A DNA stretch of 64,000 bases, from positions 1-64,000 of the IMG/VR virus record IMGVR_UViG_3300025401_000022; one strand, 5' to 3'. The position numbers and the translations under genes were made by a program. This DNA is from a virus. The first letter of the stretch is position 1. Each line of letters begins with the position of its first letter. The notes beneath the pieces are model-generated. The model was not told the origin of the DNA. It did no database searches and saw only the letters and a program-made list of their open reading frames with translations. This document shows, in pieces, positions 9,498 to 16,804 of the stretch.

Positions 9498-11126
9498 ATG
9501 GGCATAACTTCAGAAAATTTATACAACATTATTAATGGCAGTAGTTTGCAAGATAATGCTATGCCATCAAATACTGTAAATTCTCAAAATTTATACAACA
9601 TAATTAAAGGCCCTGCCGTAGAAAAAGAATCTGCGCCTTTAAGTGATGTTTTGTCAAGAGCAGTTACTAATACCCCTAAAAGTGCTTTAGAGTTTGGAAG
9701 AAATATTTATGAGTCTGTAATACATCCACTTGATACTCTTGAGGGCATAGGTCATTTAGTTGTTGGAGCAGGTCATGCATTAAAACCTAAGCATATTGAA
9801 GCTTTTATGCAAAAAGGTGGGTGGGAAGAAAAAGATTTGGAAAAATCCATACAAACAGCTAATGCTGTAGGCGATTTTTATAAAAATCGTTATGGAAGCG
9901 TTGAAGGTTTTAAAGAAGCAGTTGCAACTGACCCTGTAGGTGTTGCAAGTGATTTAGCCACTATTTTGTCTGGTGGAGCAGGATTAGCCAACAAAACTGG
10001 AGTTGTAACTAAGGCTACAGAATTAGCTGGAAAAATGGGTGCATCTCCTGAAGCTTTAGCTACTGCAGGAAAAGTTGCGGAAAATTTAAATCCTGTAACA
10101 GCTACAGGTAATGTAGTATCAGCAGTTGGTAAACCTTTGCTTGGTTCATTAACAGGTGTTGGTTCAGAAAATATCGCAAATGCTGCTAAATCTGGATTTA
10201 TGGGAGATACATCTTTTATAAATCAAAAACGTGGCAATTCACCAATGAACGCACCATTAGATGCAGCACGAGCAAATTTATTGGCTATGCGCCAAAACAA
10301 AAATAATGCTTATCGTTCAGGCATGACAGACATTACTGGCGATAAATCTGTTTTAAGTTTTAATGATATTGATTCCGCTTTGCAAAAAGCAAAAGATTCT
10401 ATTTCTTTCAAAGGAAAAGCTAAAGATGATGTTGCTTTGCAAAATATTGATGAATTATCAAAAGAAATAAATGCTTGGCGCAATCTTAATCCTGCTGAAT
10501 ATCATACTCCTGAAGGTTTAGATGCTTTAAAACAAAGAATTGGCGCAATTACCAATCGCATACCTTATGAAGAAGCAAATTCAAATCGCATAGGTGGCGA
10601 TATTTATAATTCTGTTAAAGATACTATTTCTGCACAAGCTCCTAAATATGCAGAAGTAATGAGTGATTATCATGAAGCTTCTGATGTAATAAAAGAAATT
10701 GAAAAGGCATTGTCATTAGGAAATAAAGCATCTGCCGATACTGCAATACGTAAATTGCAAAGCATCACTAGAAATAACGTTAATACTAATTATGGTCAAA
10801 GATTAACTCTTGCTCAGCAATTAGAAAAAGAAGGTGGCAAACCATTTATTAATGCTTTGTCAGGCCAGGCTATGAGTTCTCCAGTAGCAAGAGGATTAGC
10901 AGGAACAGTAGAAAATTTATCAGCTTTGGGTGGTTTAATTAATCCAACATTATTAGCTGCTATTCCATTCCAAACCCCAAGTCTTGTTGCTGAAGCTTTA
11001 TATGCTGGAGGCAGAGGAGCTAAAGCAATTTCTAATTTATCTAAAAAAACTGGCATTAATCAATCTAGAGGAAATGCTTTAGCTGATTTATTGCAAAATA
11101 TAAATAAACAAAAAGAGGAGCAATAA
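9498..11126 (+). CDS. putative internal virion (ejection) protein
   Basis: 542 aa. It opens with two near-copies of a short segment, ITSENLYNIINGSS and NSQNLYNIIKGPA, about 28 residues apart. Ala/Gly-rich and helical stretches follow (ATDPVGVASDLATILSGGAGLA, RGLAGTVENLSALGGL), of membrane-interacting character. No catalytic motif is recognised. It is the last of three ejection-type genes and its stop overlaps the next ATG (TAATGG). Confidence 0.6.
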   Translation: MGITSENLYNIINGSSLQDNAMPSNTVNSQNLYNIIKGPAVEKESAPLSDVLSRAVTNTPKSALEFGRNIYESVIHPLDTLEGIGHLVVGAGHALKPKHIEAFMQKGGWEEKDLEKSIQTANAVGDFYKNRYGSVEGFKEAVATDPVGVASDLATILSGGAGLANKTGVVTKATELAGKMGASPEALATAGKVAENLNPVTATGNVVSAVGKPLLGSLTGVGSENIANAAKSGFMGDTSFINQKRGNSPMNAPLDAARANLLAMRQNKNNAYRSGMTDITGDKSVLSFNDIDSALQKAKDSISFKGKAKDDVALQNIDELSKEINAWRNLNPAEYHTPEGLDALKQRIGAITNRIPYEEANSNRIGGDIYNSVKDTISAQAPKYAEVMSDYHEASDVIKEIEKALSLGNKASADTAIRKLQSITRNNVNTNYGQRLTLAQQLEKEGGKPFINALSGQAMSSPVARGLAGTVENLSALGGLINPTLLAAIPFQTPSLVAEALYAGGRGAKAISNLSKKTGINQSRGNALADLLQNINKQKEEQ

Positions 11127-11671
11127 TGGCCGTCTTACTCTCACCTATTGGTAATGGATTTCAATTCTTTACTACTACAGGCTTGCCTTTGGCTGGTGGC
11201 TTACTTTATAGCTATCAAGCAGGCTCTAGCACTCCTTTGGCAACCTATACTGATTCCACAGGCGCTGTTGCTAACACAAACCCTATTGTTTTAGGAACAG
11301 ATGGCAGACCCCCTTACGAAGTATGGCTTACTTCAGGATATTCCTATAAGTTTGTATTAGCTACGTCTACCAATGCAGTAATTCAGACTTACGACAATAT
11401 CTATCCTATTCCTAATGCATCAACTACAGGTACTACTGTGCCTGCTGGTGCAATTATTATGTGGTCAGGCTCTATTGGTTCTATTCCAAGTGGCTATGTT
11501 ATTTGTAATGGTTCTAATGGCACACCGGATTTAAGGGACTCATTTATTGTAGGCTCAGGCAACAGCTACGGAGTTGGTTCTACTGGTGGCTTTGTCAATA
11601 GCGGAGTTATGACTAGCTCAGGAACAAATATTCCTCTTTACTATTCATTAGCGTTTATTCAAAAGACTTAA
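11126..11671 (+). CDS. short tail fibre with tail-collar domain
   Basis: 181 aa. The N-terminal 95 residues (GNGFQFFTTTGLPLAGGLLYSYQAG, TYTDSTGA, VLGTDGRPPYEVWL) form a beta-rich attachment module common to phage fibres. Residues about 105-145 (PAGAIIMWSGSIGSIPSGYVICNG, TPDLRDSFIVG) match the phage tail-collar domain, which caps short fibres. It lies between ejection and lysis genes, a usual place for a receptor-binding accessory. Confidence 0.75.
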   Translation: MAVLLSPIGNGFQFFTTTGLPLAGGLLYSYQAGSSTPLATYTDSTGAVANTNPIVLGTDGRPPYEVWLTSGYSYKFVLATSTNAVIQTYDNIYPIPNASTTGTTVPAGAIIMWSGSIGSIPSGYVICNGSNGTPDLRDSFIVGSGNSYGVGSTGGFVNSGVMTSSGTNIPLYYSLAFIQKT

Positions 11672-11680
11672 GGTGTTACT

Positions 11681-11911
11681 ATGTCTTTTGATTTTGACCC
11701 TGTGAAATATGGCGTTTTATGGCAAAAGGTAGAAGGTTACGAAGCCAAATTTAATGAGATTTCCAAAAAGCAAGATAAGATGGAATCTCAGTTAGAAGAA
11801 CTAGTAGCACTTGCCAATAAAAGTCGTGGTGGCTTTTGGATGGGCATGGCTATTGTTTCAGGTATTAGCGGATTAATTAGTTTTTTTGCAGGATTATGGC
11901 ATGGAAAATAA
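11681..11911 (+). CDS. small membrane protein of the lysis cassette
   Basis: 76 aa. Residues about 15-48 are a coiled coil (EGYEAKFNEISKKQDKMESQLEELVALA), followed by one C-terminal membrane segment (GMAIVSGISGLISFFAGLW). The second lysis cassette begins with a protein of the same size and opposite layout, membrane segment first and coiled coil after (47433-47666). It may be a pinholin-like or antiholin-like part; the exact role is not visible. Confidence 0.6.
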   Translation: MSFDFDPVKYGVLWQKVEGYEAKFNEISKKQDKMESQLEELVALANKSRGGFWMGMAIVSGISGLISFFAGLWHGK

Positions 11912-12260
11912 TACATTTGATTCAGCAAAAGAAGTAGCTGGTCGTTCTATCGGACAGCATGGATTGGCTTACATTACCGCCATCATTGTCATTTCTGTGG
12001 CAGCTAGTATTTTTCTAGATACCGCCAAGATTGCTGCAGTTATTGGTATGGCTGGCGGTGCAATCATGGCTATCATCAATATGATGAACGCTGTTTCAGG
12101 TACAACTGAAAAAGAAGAAAAGCCTGAATTTACTGTTATTCAGCAGTTAATTGAGAGGCTTGACCATTTAGCCGACAAAGAACCCCCTATGTCTGTTACT
12201 GTAGATGGTGATAAGGTAACAGTTACTAAAGGCTCAGATACTATTACTACCAAAAAATGA
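11901..12260 (+). CDS. putative holin-like membrane protein
   Basis: 119 aa from the ATG at 11901, which overlaps the previous gene by 11 bases; an alternative in-frame start lies at 11886. Two closely spaced hydrophobic segments (AYITAIIVISVAASIF and AAVIGMAGGAIMAIINMM) precede a charged C-terminal domain ending in VTVTKGSDTITTKK. The topology and position between a coiled-coil membrane protein and another small membrane protein suggest a holin function, by inference. Confidence 0.6.
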   Translation: MENNTFDSAKEVAGRSIGQHGLAYITAIIVISVAASIFLDTAKIAAVIGMAGGAIMAIINMMNAVSGTTEKEEKPEFTVIQQLIERLDHLADKEPPMSVTVDGDKVTVTKGSDTITTKK

Positions 12261-12499
12261 AACTATTAAAAGACATTTTGACCGAGGACAATAATGAAAC
12301 CTATTGTGCAGCTAGGGTTTGCGCTGTTGCTGCTCTTTTTGGTTTCTTGGCTATTGCTATCATTCATGTTTTACATGGTGGCTCTATGGATTTCTCACAA
12401 CTTGGTGTGGGATTTGGCACAGTTTTGGGTGGCTCAGGTGTCATGATTGGTGCTAAAGCTGCAACTCAAAAGGATGACGATGTTCCCCCTTCCAATTAG
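12257..12499 (+). CDS. putative holin, paralogue of the 74-aa protein in the second cassette
   Basis: 80 aa with a central hydrophobic helix (VCAVAALFGFLAIAIIHVLH) and a second Gly-rich hydrophobic stretch (LGVGFGTVLGGSGVMIGAKAA). The opening MKLLKDILTEDNNETYCAARV parallels MNDILKQLLTGKDNTTYDIGRV of the protein at 47666-47890, and both end in a short charged tail right before an Rz-type gene. Two-pass topology and conserved position support a holin-like call. Confidence 0.6.
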   Translation: MKLLKDILTEDNNETYCAARVCAVAALFGFLAIAIIHVLHGGSMDFSQLGVGFGTVLGGSGVMIGAKAATQKDDDVPPSN

Positions 12500-12887
12500 T
12501 TCTTATTTAATGATTGGCTTGGCGGTAATTGCTATGGCTGGAGTTGGCTATGGTAGATATGAGCACAATGTTTTTGAAGAATATAAAGCTGAAGAAATTA
12601 AAAATGCCAGAGAAAAAGAACATCAAATGCAAGATGCTACAGACCTAATAAGGAAAGACAAAGATGCTCAAATCAATGCTATTAACAATCAACTTGCTGA
12701 TGCTCTTATCGAGTTGCGGAACAGGCCCAGTAGGACAAACCAAAGTTCCAACAATGGACAAAATGGAACTGGGGCAACCCTTTTTGCCGAGGATGCAGAA
12801 TTTCTTATCAGGGAAGCTACCAGAGCAGACCAAATAAGAACTGCCCTTGATGCTTGTTATAAACAATATGACGAAGTAACTAAATGA
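12480..12887 (+). CDS. Rz: i-spanin (Rz-like)
   Basis: 135 aa from the ATG at 12480; this start gives MFPLPISSY, matching MFPLPIFTY of the second cassette, and overlaps the holin-like gene by 20 bases. An N-terminal membrane anchor (YLMIGLAVIAMAGVGYG) is followed by a long periplasmic helix with IRKDKDAQINAINNQLADALIELRNRPSR. By family knowledge Rz spans the periplasm with Rz1 and fuses the membranes in the last step of lysis. An Rz1 frame lies inside it. Confidence 0.85.
   Translation: MFPLPISSYLMIGLAVIAMAGVGYGRYEHNVFEEYKAEEIKNAREKEHQMQDATDLIRKDKDAQINAINNQLADALIELRNRPSRTNQSSNNGQNGTGATLFAEDAEFLIREATRADQIRTALDACYKQYDEVTK
12664..12837 (+). CDS. Rz1: o-spanin lipoprotein (Rz1-like), embedded in Rz
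   Basis: 57 aa in the +1 frame, wholly inside Rz. It begins MLKSMLLTINLLMLLSSCG: a short lipoprotein signal with lipobox LSSC, so Cys18 would become the acylated residue. The mature part contains TMDKMELGQPFLPRMQNFLSG, nearly the same as the embedded frame at 48080-48292 (QMDKVELGCPFLPRM, FLSGTLPE). Conservation of the second frame in two diverged Rz genes is strong evidence that it is translated. Confidence 0.85.
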   Translation: MLKSMLLTINLLMLLSSCGTGPVGQTKVPTMDKMELGQPFLPRMQNFLSGKLPEQTK

Positions 12888-13480
12888 CCAATGAACAATT
12901 ACAAGCCCTTGGCATTGATGCTAAGTGGCTGCAACCTTTAAATGATACTTTTGCCAAATATGGCATTGATACTTCAAAGCGACAAGCTGCATTTATAGGA
13001 CAAGCACAACATGAGTCCAACAACTTTAAAACCCTTGAAGAAGGACTTTCCTACTCAGCTCCTAGACTTATGGCTGTTTGGCCCAGTAGATTTCCTAGTC
13101 TGGATGTGGCTAATCAATATGCGAATAATCCTGAAAAATTAGCTAATAAGGTTTATGGCGGTAGAGCAGACCTTGGTAATACAGAAGATGGTGATGGGTT
13201 TAAATTTCATGGCAGAGGCATTTTTCAGCTTACTGGGCGGTCTAATGTGACTGTCTGTGGCAATGCCTTAGGACAACCCTTTGCGGAGCATCCTGAGCTT
13301 CTTTTAGAGCCTGAATGGGCTTGCCTATCCGCAGGATGGTATTGGAATCGAAAGCAGTTAAATTTATTGGCTGACGATGAAAACTGGGAAACCATGACTA
13401 AGCGGATTAATGGCGGTACAGTAGGCTTAGATGACCGGATAAACCGCATCCATAAAGCAATCGATATTTTAGGGTCTTAA
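12884..13480 (+). CDS. endolysin, GH19 chitinase-like lysozyme
   Basis: 198 aa. The GH19 signature is clear: FIGQAQHESNNF with the candidate catalytic Glu at about 44, a second acid in the LEEGLSY loop (52-53), FHGRGIFQLTGRSN, and the C-terminal ITKRINGG-like segment (MTKRINGGTVGLDDR). This family cleaves peptidoglycan. No signal peptide is seen, so holin-dependent release is expected. The start overlaps Rz by 4 bases. The second cassette uses an unrelated GH24 enzyme. About 100 bases of convergent spacer follow, with no clear terminator. Confidence 0.88.
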   Translation: MTNEQLQALGIDAKWLQPLNDTFAKYGIDTSKRQAAFIGQAQHESNNFKTLEEGLSYSAPRLMAVWPSRFPSLDVANQYANNPEKLANKVYGGRADLGNTEDGDGFKFHGRGIFQLTGRSNVTVCGNALGQPFAEHPELLLEPEWACLSAGWYWNRKQLNLLADDENWETMTKRINGGTVGLDDRINRIHKAIDILGS

Positions 13481-13584
13481 AAAAGTAGGGCATCAATTTG
13501 GCAACTGCTATCTGTAAGGTCGAAAGCCTAAAAAGCCCTTACTTGTTGCATCCTTGACTGTAGGCTTAACTGCCCTTAAGAGGA

Positions 13585-13770
13585 TTACTTTTTCTTTTTA
13601 TGCTTGAGGTTTAATGCAAGCTCTATGGTGTATTTTAGGGCTTCCCATTCACCTCTTTGCATAACAACCGGAATTAACTCTTGTTGCTTATCAATTTCAG
13701 CAAACTTCTTAGTCAAATATTCAGCCATTGCTTCTTGCTCTTTTCTGGTCTGAATTTTCTCTTTTTTCAT
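13585..13770 (-). CDS. small charged protein, function unknown
   Basis: 61 aa, strongly Lys/Glu-rich, helical, ending in KHKKKK. It overlaps the next upstream gene by 4 bases (ATGA type) and is the last gene of the minus-strand run. I do not recognise a family. Confidence 0.55.
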   Translation of the reverse strand: MKKEKIQTRKEQEAMAEYLTKKFAEIDKQQELIPVVMQRGEWEALKYTIELALNLKHKKKK

Positions 13771-13955
13771 AAAAGCTGAATTAGTTTCTTATTATCTTCA
13801 ACCCAATCTAATGCATTAAACCAAGCATGAGTCCATAAATTAAGGGCTGTAGAGCCTTCATAGAAAAAGTCTGGGTATAAAGCAAAAAAAGCTTCTTCAC
13901 AGTCATCAGATGGCACTTTCATATTGCCACCAAAAGGAATTTTTTCTTCAGTCAT
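13767..13955 (-). CDS. small acidic protein, function unknown
   Basis: 62 aa with aromatic-rich C-terminal half (FFALYPDFFYEGSTALNLWTHAWFNALDWVE in part). No membrane segment long enough to be sure of. Its ATG lies inside the end of the 30-aa membrane ORF upstream, consistent with translational coupling. Confidence 0.55.
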   Translation of the reverse strand: MTEEKIPFGGNMKVPSDDCEEAFFALYPDFFYEGSTALNLWTHAWFNALDWVEDNKKLIQLL

Positions 13956-14040
13956 TGTCTTTTCCGATTAAATAAAAAACGATGAAAGCTGTGCCAATCA
14001 TTACTATCGCTGTGAAAAGCATAGTTTCATCGTTTGACAT
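13948..14040 (-). CDS. 30-aa single-pass membrane peptide
   Basis: Starting at the ATG that overlaps the stop of the upstream gene (TAATG), this frame encodes 30 aa: a short polar lead MSNDET, a hydrophobic helix (MLFTAIVMIGTAFIVFYLI) and a charged tail GKDND. It fills a gap between two genes and its stop overlaps the next start. Both ends are thus coupled, and the hydropathy is that of a real membrane peptide. Function unknown. Confidence 0.6.
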   Translation of the reverse strand: MSNDETMLFTAIVMIGTAFIVFYLIGKDND

Positions 14041-14324
14041 TACATTTTCTTCTTTTTAATACCTTCAGCCCTGCGTAGGTCATGGCTGTGTAGTTTTTTG
14101 CCCACAGACTTGGGAACTTCGCCAGCTTTCTCGGCTACTTTGGCAGCTACTTTCCTAGTAACAATACGACCATTGGAAAGCTCAAACTCGTGTTTAGCGT
14201 GTTTAGCCTGTTTGCCTTCACCTTTTTTAAGCTCTTGATGACTCCAGGCTTTGCTTGGAGCAACAACAACTTTTCCAGACTTCTCTTTGATTGCTGGCAC
14301 AAGCACTTTTAGCTTAGTTCCCAT
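14040..14324 (-). CDS. basic protein, function unknown
   Basis: 94 aa, very Lys-rich throughout with a C-terminal GIKKKKM. Regions such as ELSNGRIVTRKVAAKVAEKAGEVPKSVGKKLHSHDLRR (shortened here) look like a nucleic-acid-binding basic protein, but no named fold is recognised. It overlaps both neighbours by one base. Confidence 0.55.
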   Translation of the reverse strand: MGTKLKVLVPAIKEKSGKVVVAPSKAWSHQELKKGEGKQAKHAKHEFELSNGRIVTRKVAAKVAEKAGEVPKSVGKKLHSHDLRRAEGIKKKKM

Positions 14325-14527
14325 TATTTAATCCTCATAACCTTGGCCTTACGCAAGACCTGTTCATATTGCTCTTTAGCTGTGTCATCAAGGTTTCTTA
14401 AAGGCAAATTTTGGTAATACTTCCACTTGTCTTTGTATTCCTGCAACTCTGATGGCGGAGTCCAGCCAGCAAGCCTCCAACGAATTGTAATGTCAGTTCC
14501 TGCAGCAGTCCAAATATGTTCGTTCAT
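14324..14527 (-). CDS. small protein, function unknown
   Basis: 67 aa; the first half has beta character (HIWTAAGTDITIRWRLAGWTPPS) and the second half is a charged helix ending VMRIK. It lies between the basic 94-aa gene and the SSB-like gene. No family recognised. Confidence 0.55.
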   Translation of the reverse strand: MNEHIWTAAGTDITIRWRLAGWTPPSELQEYKDKWKYYQNLPLRNLDDTAKEQYEQVLRKAKVMRIK

Positions 14528-14535
14528 GTCAACTC

Positions 14536-14802
14536 CTAAAAAGGAATATCAGATTCAATATCATTCAAATCAGGCGCTGTGGCTTGAGTTGCTGTTTGTG
14601 TTGGCTTGTCTTCAGGAACATTTAAATAGGCCCACAAAGCGCCTTCTTTTAGCCCTAAAAGCGGAATCATCTCTAGCTTCATCATTAAGTCACCTTTTTT
14701 GGTTTCCGTAACAATTCCAATAGTTTGATAGCGTTTTTTAGCCTCGCCATTTTTATCTGTGTATTCGGACACAGGTGCTTTTACATACCATTTAATTCCC
14801 AT
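14536..14802 (-). CDS. candidate single-stranded-DNA-binding-type protein
   Basis: 88 aa. The body is beta-rich (IKWYVKAPVSEYTDKNGEAKKRYQTIGIVTETKKGDLMMKL in part), a short disordered Thr/Ala/Gln linker follows, and the protein ends DLNDIESDIPF. The acidic, aromatic-terminated tail is the hallmark of SSB C-terminal tips (DDIPF) that recruit partner enzymes. It is directly downstream of the YqaJ-type exonuclease gene. The OB fold itself is inferred, not proven. Confidence 0.55.
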   Translation of the reverse strand: MGIKWYVKAPVSEYTDKNGEAKKRYQTIGIVTETKKGDLMMKLEMIPLLGLKEGALWAYLNVPEDKPTQTATQATAPDLNDIESDIPF

Positions 14803-14803
14803 A

Positions 14804-15439
14804 TTAACTTCCCTTCATCAAATTAACTTCTACTTCTACTTCACTCAAAAACTGCTTAATTTCTGTTTCCATATAAACGATAAATTCATTATCCCTTGGG
14901 ACATTTACAATTAAAAGCTGGCTGCGTTCAGGCATACGAGGGTCAAAGCTGACAAAGTCGCACCACTTAGCCCCTGTGCAAGCCATCTGCGCCTGCATCT
15001 GAATAAAGTATTTTTTAGGCGGTTCTTTAGCTTTAAAGTATTCCCAATGCGTAGCAGAGTTAGGACATTTAATTTCTATTAGCCCATCGCCTACTAAACC
15101 ATCAGGCGAGCAACCAAACCATTTAATTGTGGGATGGTCAATAAATGCCACTTGGTCTACAAAGTTATGCGTTGCAACTTCATAAGCAACCCTGGCTTGG
15201 GGTTCTGTTTGAGTACCCCATTCCATTGCGCTGTTGGAGTAAGATTCAGCAATAGAGCCTGTTGTGCGTTGCAAAGCTAGTTCTATAAGGTAATTCTGCC
15301 GACTTGCAGAAGGCCCAGTCTTTGTCTTTGCTAATATGTCGGCAACCCTAGAAGCAGTTACTTTTCCAGCCCTAAGCTGATGCCATTCCGGTGTTCCTTG
15401 TTGCACAGCAACCCTGTCTTCGGTTGTAAAGGTGGTCAT
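14804..15439 (-). CDS. YqaJ / lambda-exonuclease-like recombination nuclease
   Basis: 211 aa with all main motifs of the YqaJ viral recombinase family: GTPEWHQLRAGKVTAS (15-30), AMEWGTQTEP (acid near 73-79), GCSPDGLVGDGLIEIKCP giving D113 and the E122-x-K124 pair, and YFIQMQAQM near 144. These are the metal and DNA-end residues of 5'-3' exonucleases that start single-strand annealing. The SSB-like gene next to it fits a phage recombination pair. Confidence 0.85.
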   Translation of the reverse strand: MTTFTTEDRVAVQQGTPEWHQLRAGKVTASRVADILAKTKTGPSASRQNYLIELALQRTTGSIAESYSNSAMEWGTQTEPQARVAYEVATHNFVDQVAFIDHPTIKWFGCSPDGLVGDGLIEIKCPNSATHWEYFKAKEPPKKYFIQMQAQMACTGAKWCDFVSFDPRMPERSQLLIVNVPRDNEFIVYMETEIKQFLSEVEVEVNLMKGS

Positions 15440-15666
15440 TTCTCTTGTGCCTTTCTTAGTTGATTCCTATAACATTCAACATGAATTTCTTGTTGGGCAA
15501 GAATTAGTTGTAACTCCTTTATGGTTTCAGCCTGTTCTCTTAGCATTTTTACTGCCGCCTTTACCTCACGATACCTAAAGCCTTTTGTATCCATTGCATC
15601 AGCTAATTCGTAGGCAGTTAATGTCTTGCCTTTAATGCTTTCTTTATGTGCATCATAGTTGTTCAT
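15436..15666 (-). CDS. ELADAM-family small coiled-coil protein
   Basis: 76 aa with TAYELADAMDTKG followed by a helix KAAVKMLREQAETIKELQLILAQQE and the end RNQLRKAQEK. It is a paralogue of the next gene upstream, which has ELADAMEIR, ATMLRQQQAEIEAL and the same end LRKAQEK. Such proteins occur in groups in many uncultured phages; function unknown. It overlaps both neighbours by 4 bases. Confidence 0.65.
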   Translation of the reverse strand: MNNYDAHKESIKGKTLTAYELADAMDTKGFRYREVKAAVKMLREQAETIKELQLILAQQEIHVECYRNQLRKAQEK

Positions 15667-16058
15667 TTCTCTTGTGCCTTTCTTAGTATTGCTCTAGCGA
15701 AAAGAATTGCGTATTTGTCCACAGTTTTCATATCAAAATAAGTTTTATACACTTCTTCTATTTCCTCATCTGTTAGTGTCTTTGCTTTCAACGCCTCTAT
15801 TTCAGCTTGATGTAGTTTTATTGCTTCTTTGGCAAAAAGACATTCTTCATCCAAAAGAATATAACTTTCTTCTTCCATTATTAATTTTTCTTTCAACGCT
15901 TCTATTTCAGCTTGTTGCTGGCGTAGCATGGTGGCTGCTTGTTCTAATTGGTCAGCAAGTCTATCATTAGCACCTTCTTGTACGCTTTTACGACTTGTTG
16001 CCTTTCTGCGAATTGACGCACGGATTTCCATTGCATCAGCTAGTTCATTTGCGTCCAT
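15663..16058 (-). CDS. ELADAM-family coiled-coil protein
   Basis: 131 aa, opening MDANELADAMEIR. The helix QAEIEALK occurs twice (about 48-56 and 83-90), suggesting internal duplication, and the C-terminus is AILRKAQEK as in its downstream paralogue. Probably an elongated oligomeric helix bundle. Function unknown. Confidence 0.65.
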   Translation of the reverse strand: MDANELADAMEIRASIRRKATSRKSVQEGANDRLADQLEQAATMLRQQQAEIEALKEKLIMEEESYILLDEECLFAKEAIKLHQAEIEALKAKTLTDEEIEEVYKTYFDMKTVDKYAILFARAILRKAQEK

Positions 16059-16254
16059 TATTCACCTCATCAATTTTTTCTTGGTAACTACTTGTTCCGG
16101 ACCATTCGTCGTTGATGTACGAGATACACAACGCTTTTAGTCGCTCTATTTCGGCTAGTTGGCTATCAATCAGCTCTTTTACTTTTGGTAGCATTGTGTG
16201 TACTACCGCCAACTGTGTAACGATTCCCTCGTTTGCTATTTGATTTGCGTTCAT
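16045..16254 (-). CDS. ELADAM-family related small protein
   Basis: 69 aa, opening MNANQIANEGIVTQLAVVHTMLPKVKELIDSQLAEIERLKALC in part; the MNANxIA start and the QLAEIERLKAL helix link it to the two genes downstream. It overlaps them at both ends. It lies at the edge where base composition begins to change from AT-rich to GC-richer. Confidence 0.6.
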   Translation of the reverse strand: MNANQIANEGIVTQLAVVHTMLPKVKELIDSQLAEIERLKALCISYINDEWSGTSSYQEKIDEVNNGRK

Positions 16255-16418
16255 TTGTTTTCCTTTATCAATGGTACACCGCCGGTGTCGCCTTTGAATG
16301 CTTCTTTCTCTGCATAATCCTTGATTGCTTTTTTGAATATAGCGTCCCAGTTATTCTCAAACTGCTCCTTTGGTACGCCTAGTGGGCGACGTGCATCGCC
16401 TTTGCCTCCGTCTCTCAT
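16251..16418 (-). CDS. small conserved phage protein, GGKGDARRP type
   Basis: I place the start at 16418 because AGGAG stands at proper distance (TTTAGGAGATAGT) before that ATG; the longer frame from 16457 would overlap the upstream gene. This gives 55 aa beginning MRDGGKGDARRPLGVPKEQFENNWDAIF. Short proteins with the GGKGDxRRP start are widespread in phages, function unknown. Confidence 0.7.
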   Translation of the reverse strand: MRDGGKGDARRPLGVPKEQFENNWDAIFKKAIKDYAEKEAFKGDTGGVPLIKENK

Positions 16419-16419
16419 A

Positions 16420-16668
16420 CTATCTCCTAAACTGTGGTACTGGTTTACGTCTGCCAAATGTTTTGCGAACCTTTAACGCCCATATACTACCGTGTACTTT
16501 GTTGCGCCAGCCTTGATGGGCACGGCGGATCTTTTGCATCTTAAAGCGAGCTTTAATACGCTTTGGCTTATTATAGTAGTCTTGAATAAGCCGCCGCTTT
16601 CCAGCGTCACCAAAGATGACGCCGAACAAGCTACGCTTAATGATGCGTGGAAATCTAAACTTCTTCAT
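16420..16668 (-). CDS. small highly basic protein
   Basis: 82 aa if begun at MKKFRFPRII (16668); an ATG at 16683 (MANHKMKKF) is an alternative. Neither has a good ribosome site, and both overlap the end of the upstream 49-aa gene. Arg/Lys-rich throughout (KRRLIQDYYNKPKRIKARFKMQKIRRAHQGW in part), likely binding nucleic acid. No family recognised. The long TTG-started frame to 16749 is not favoured because it runs across the upstream gene. Confidence 0.5.
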   Translation of the reverse strand: MKKFRFPRIIKRSLFGVIFGDAGKRRLIQDYYNKPKRIKARFKMQKIRRAHQGWRNKVHGSIWALKVRKTFGRRKPVPQFRR

Positions 16669-16804
16669 CTTGTGGTTTGCCATTAAGCGCAAACTGTGCG
16701 TACTGCCACGCTGTATCGCGGACCTCTGAGGGGCTTGCCCCTCTGGCAATGAGGCCCATGGTGGCCGCGCAGGCCAGTGTGAATAGTTGCTCTTCTTGTG
16801 TCAT
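16655..16804 (-). CDS. 49-aa conserved small protein
   Basis: Frame beginning at the ATG that overlaps the primase stop (TAATG): MTQEEQLFTLACAATMGLIA followed by RGASPSEVRDTAWQYAQFAL and an acidic end DEEV. Amphipathic helices, no Cys pairs. It fills the gap between the primase and the basic protein and is coupled to the primase. Function unknown. Confidence 0.65.
   Translation of the reverse strand: MTQEEQLFTLACAATMGLIARGASPSEVRDTAWQYAQFALNGKPQDEEV

Noticed and set aside
11332-11341. TTTGTATTAG as a further promoter motif copy
   Set aside because: It lacks the GC start and final T of the core, lies inside a gene and has no TATA at the proper distance.
13481-13584. Terminator between the convergent endolysin and minus-strand genes
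   Set aside because: Only an imperfect GTAGGGC / GCCCTTAC pairing over a long loop is visible, without a clean stem and T-run.
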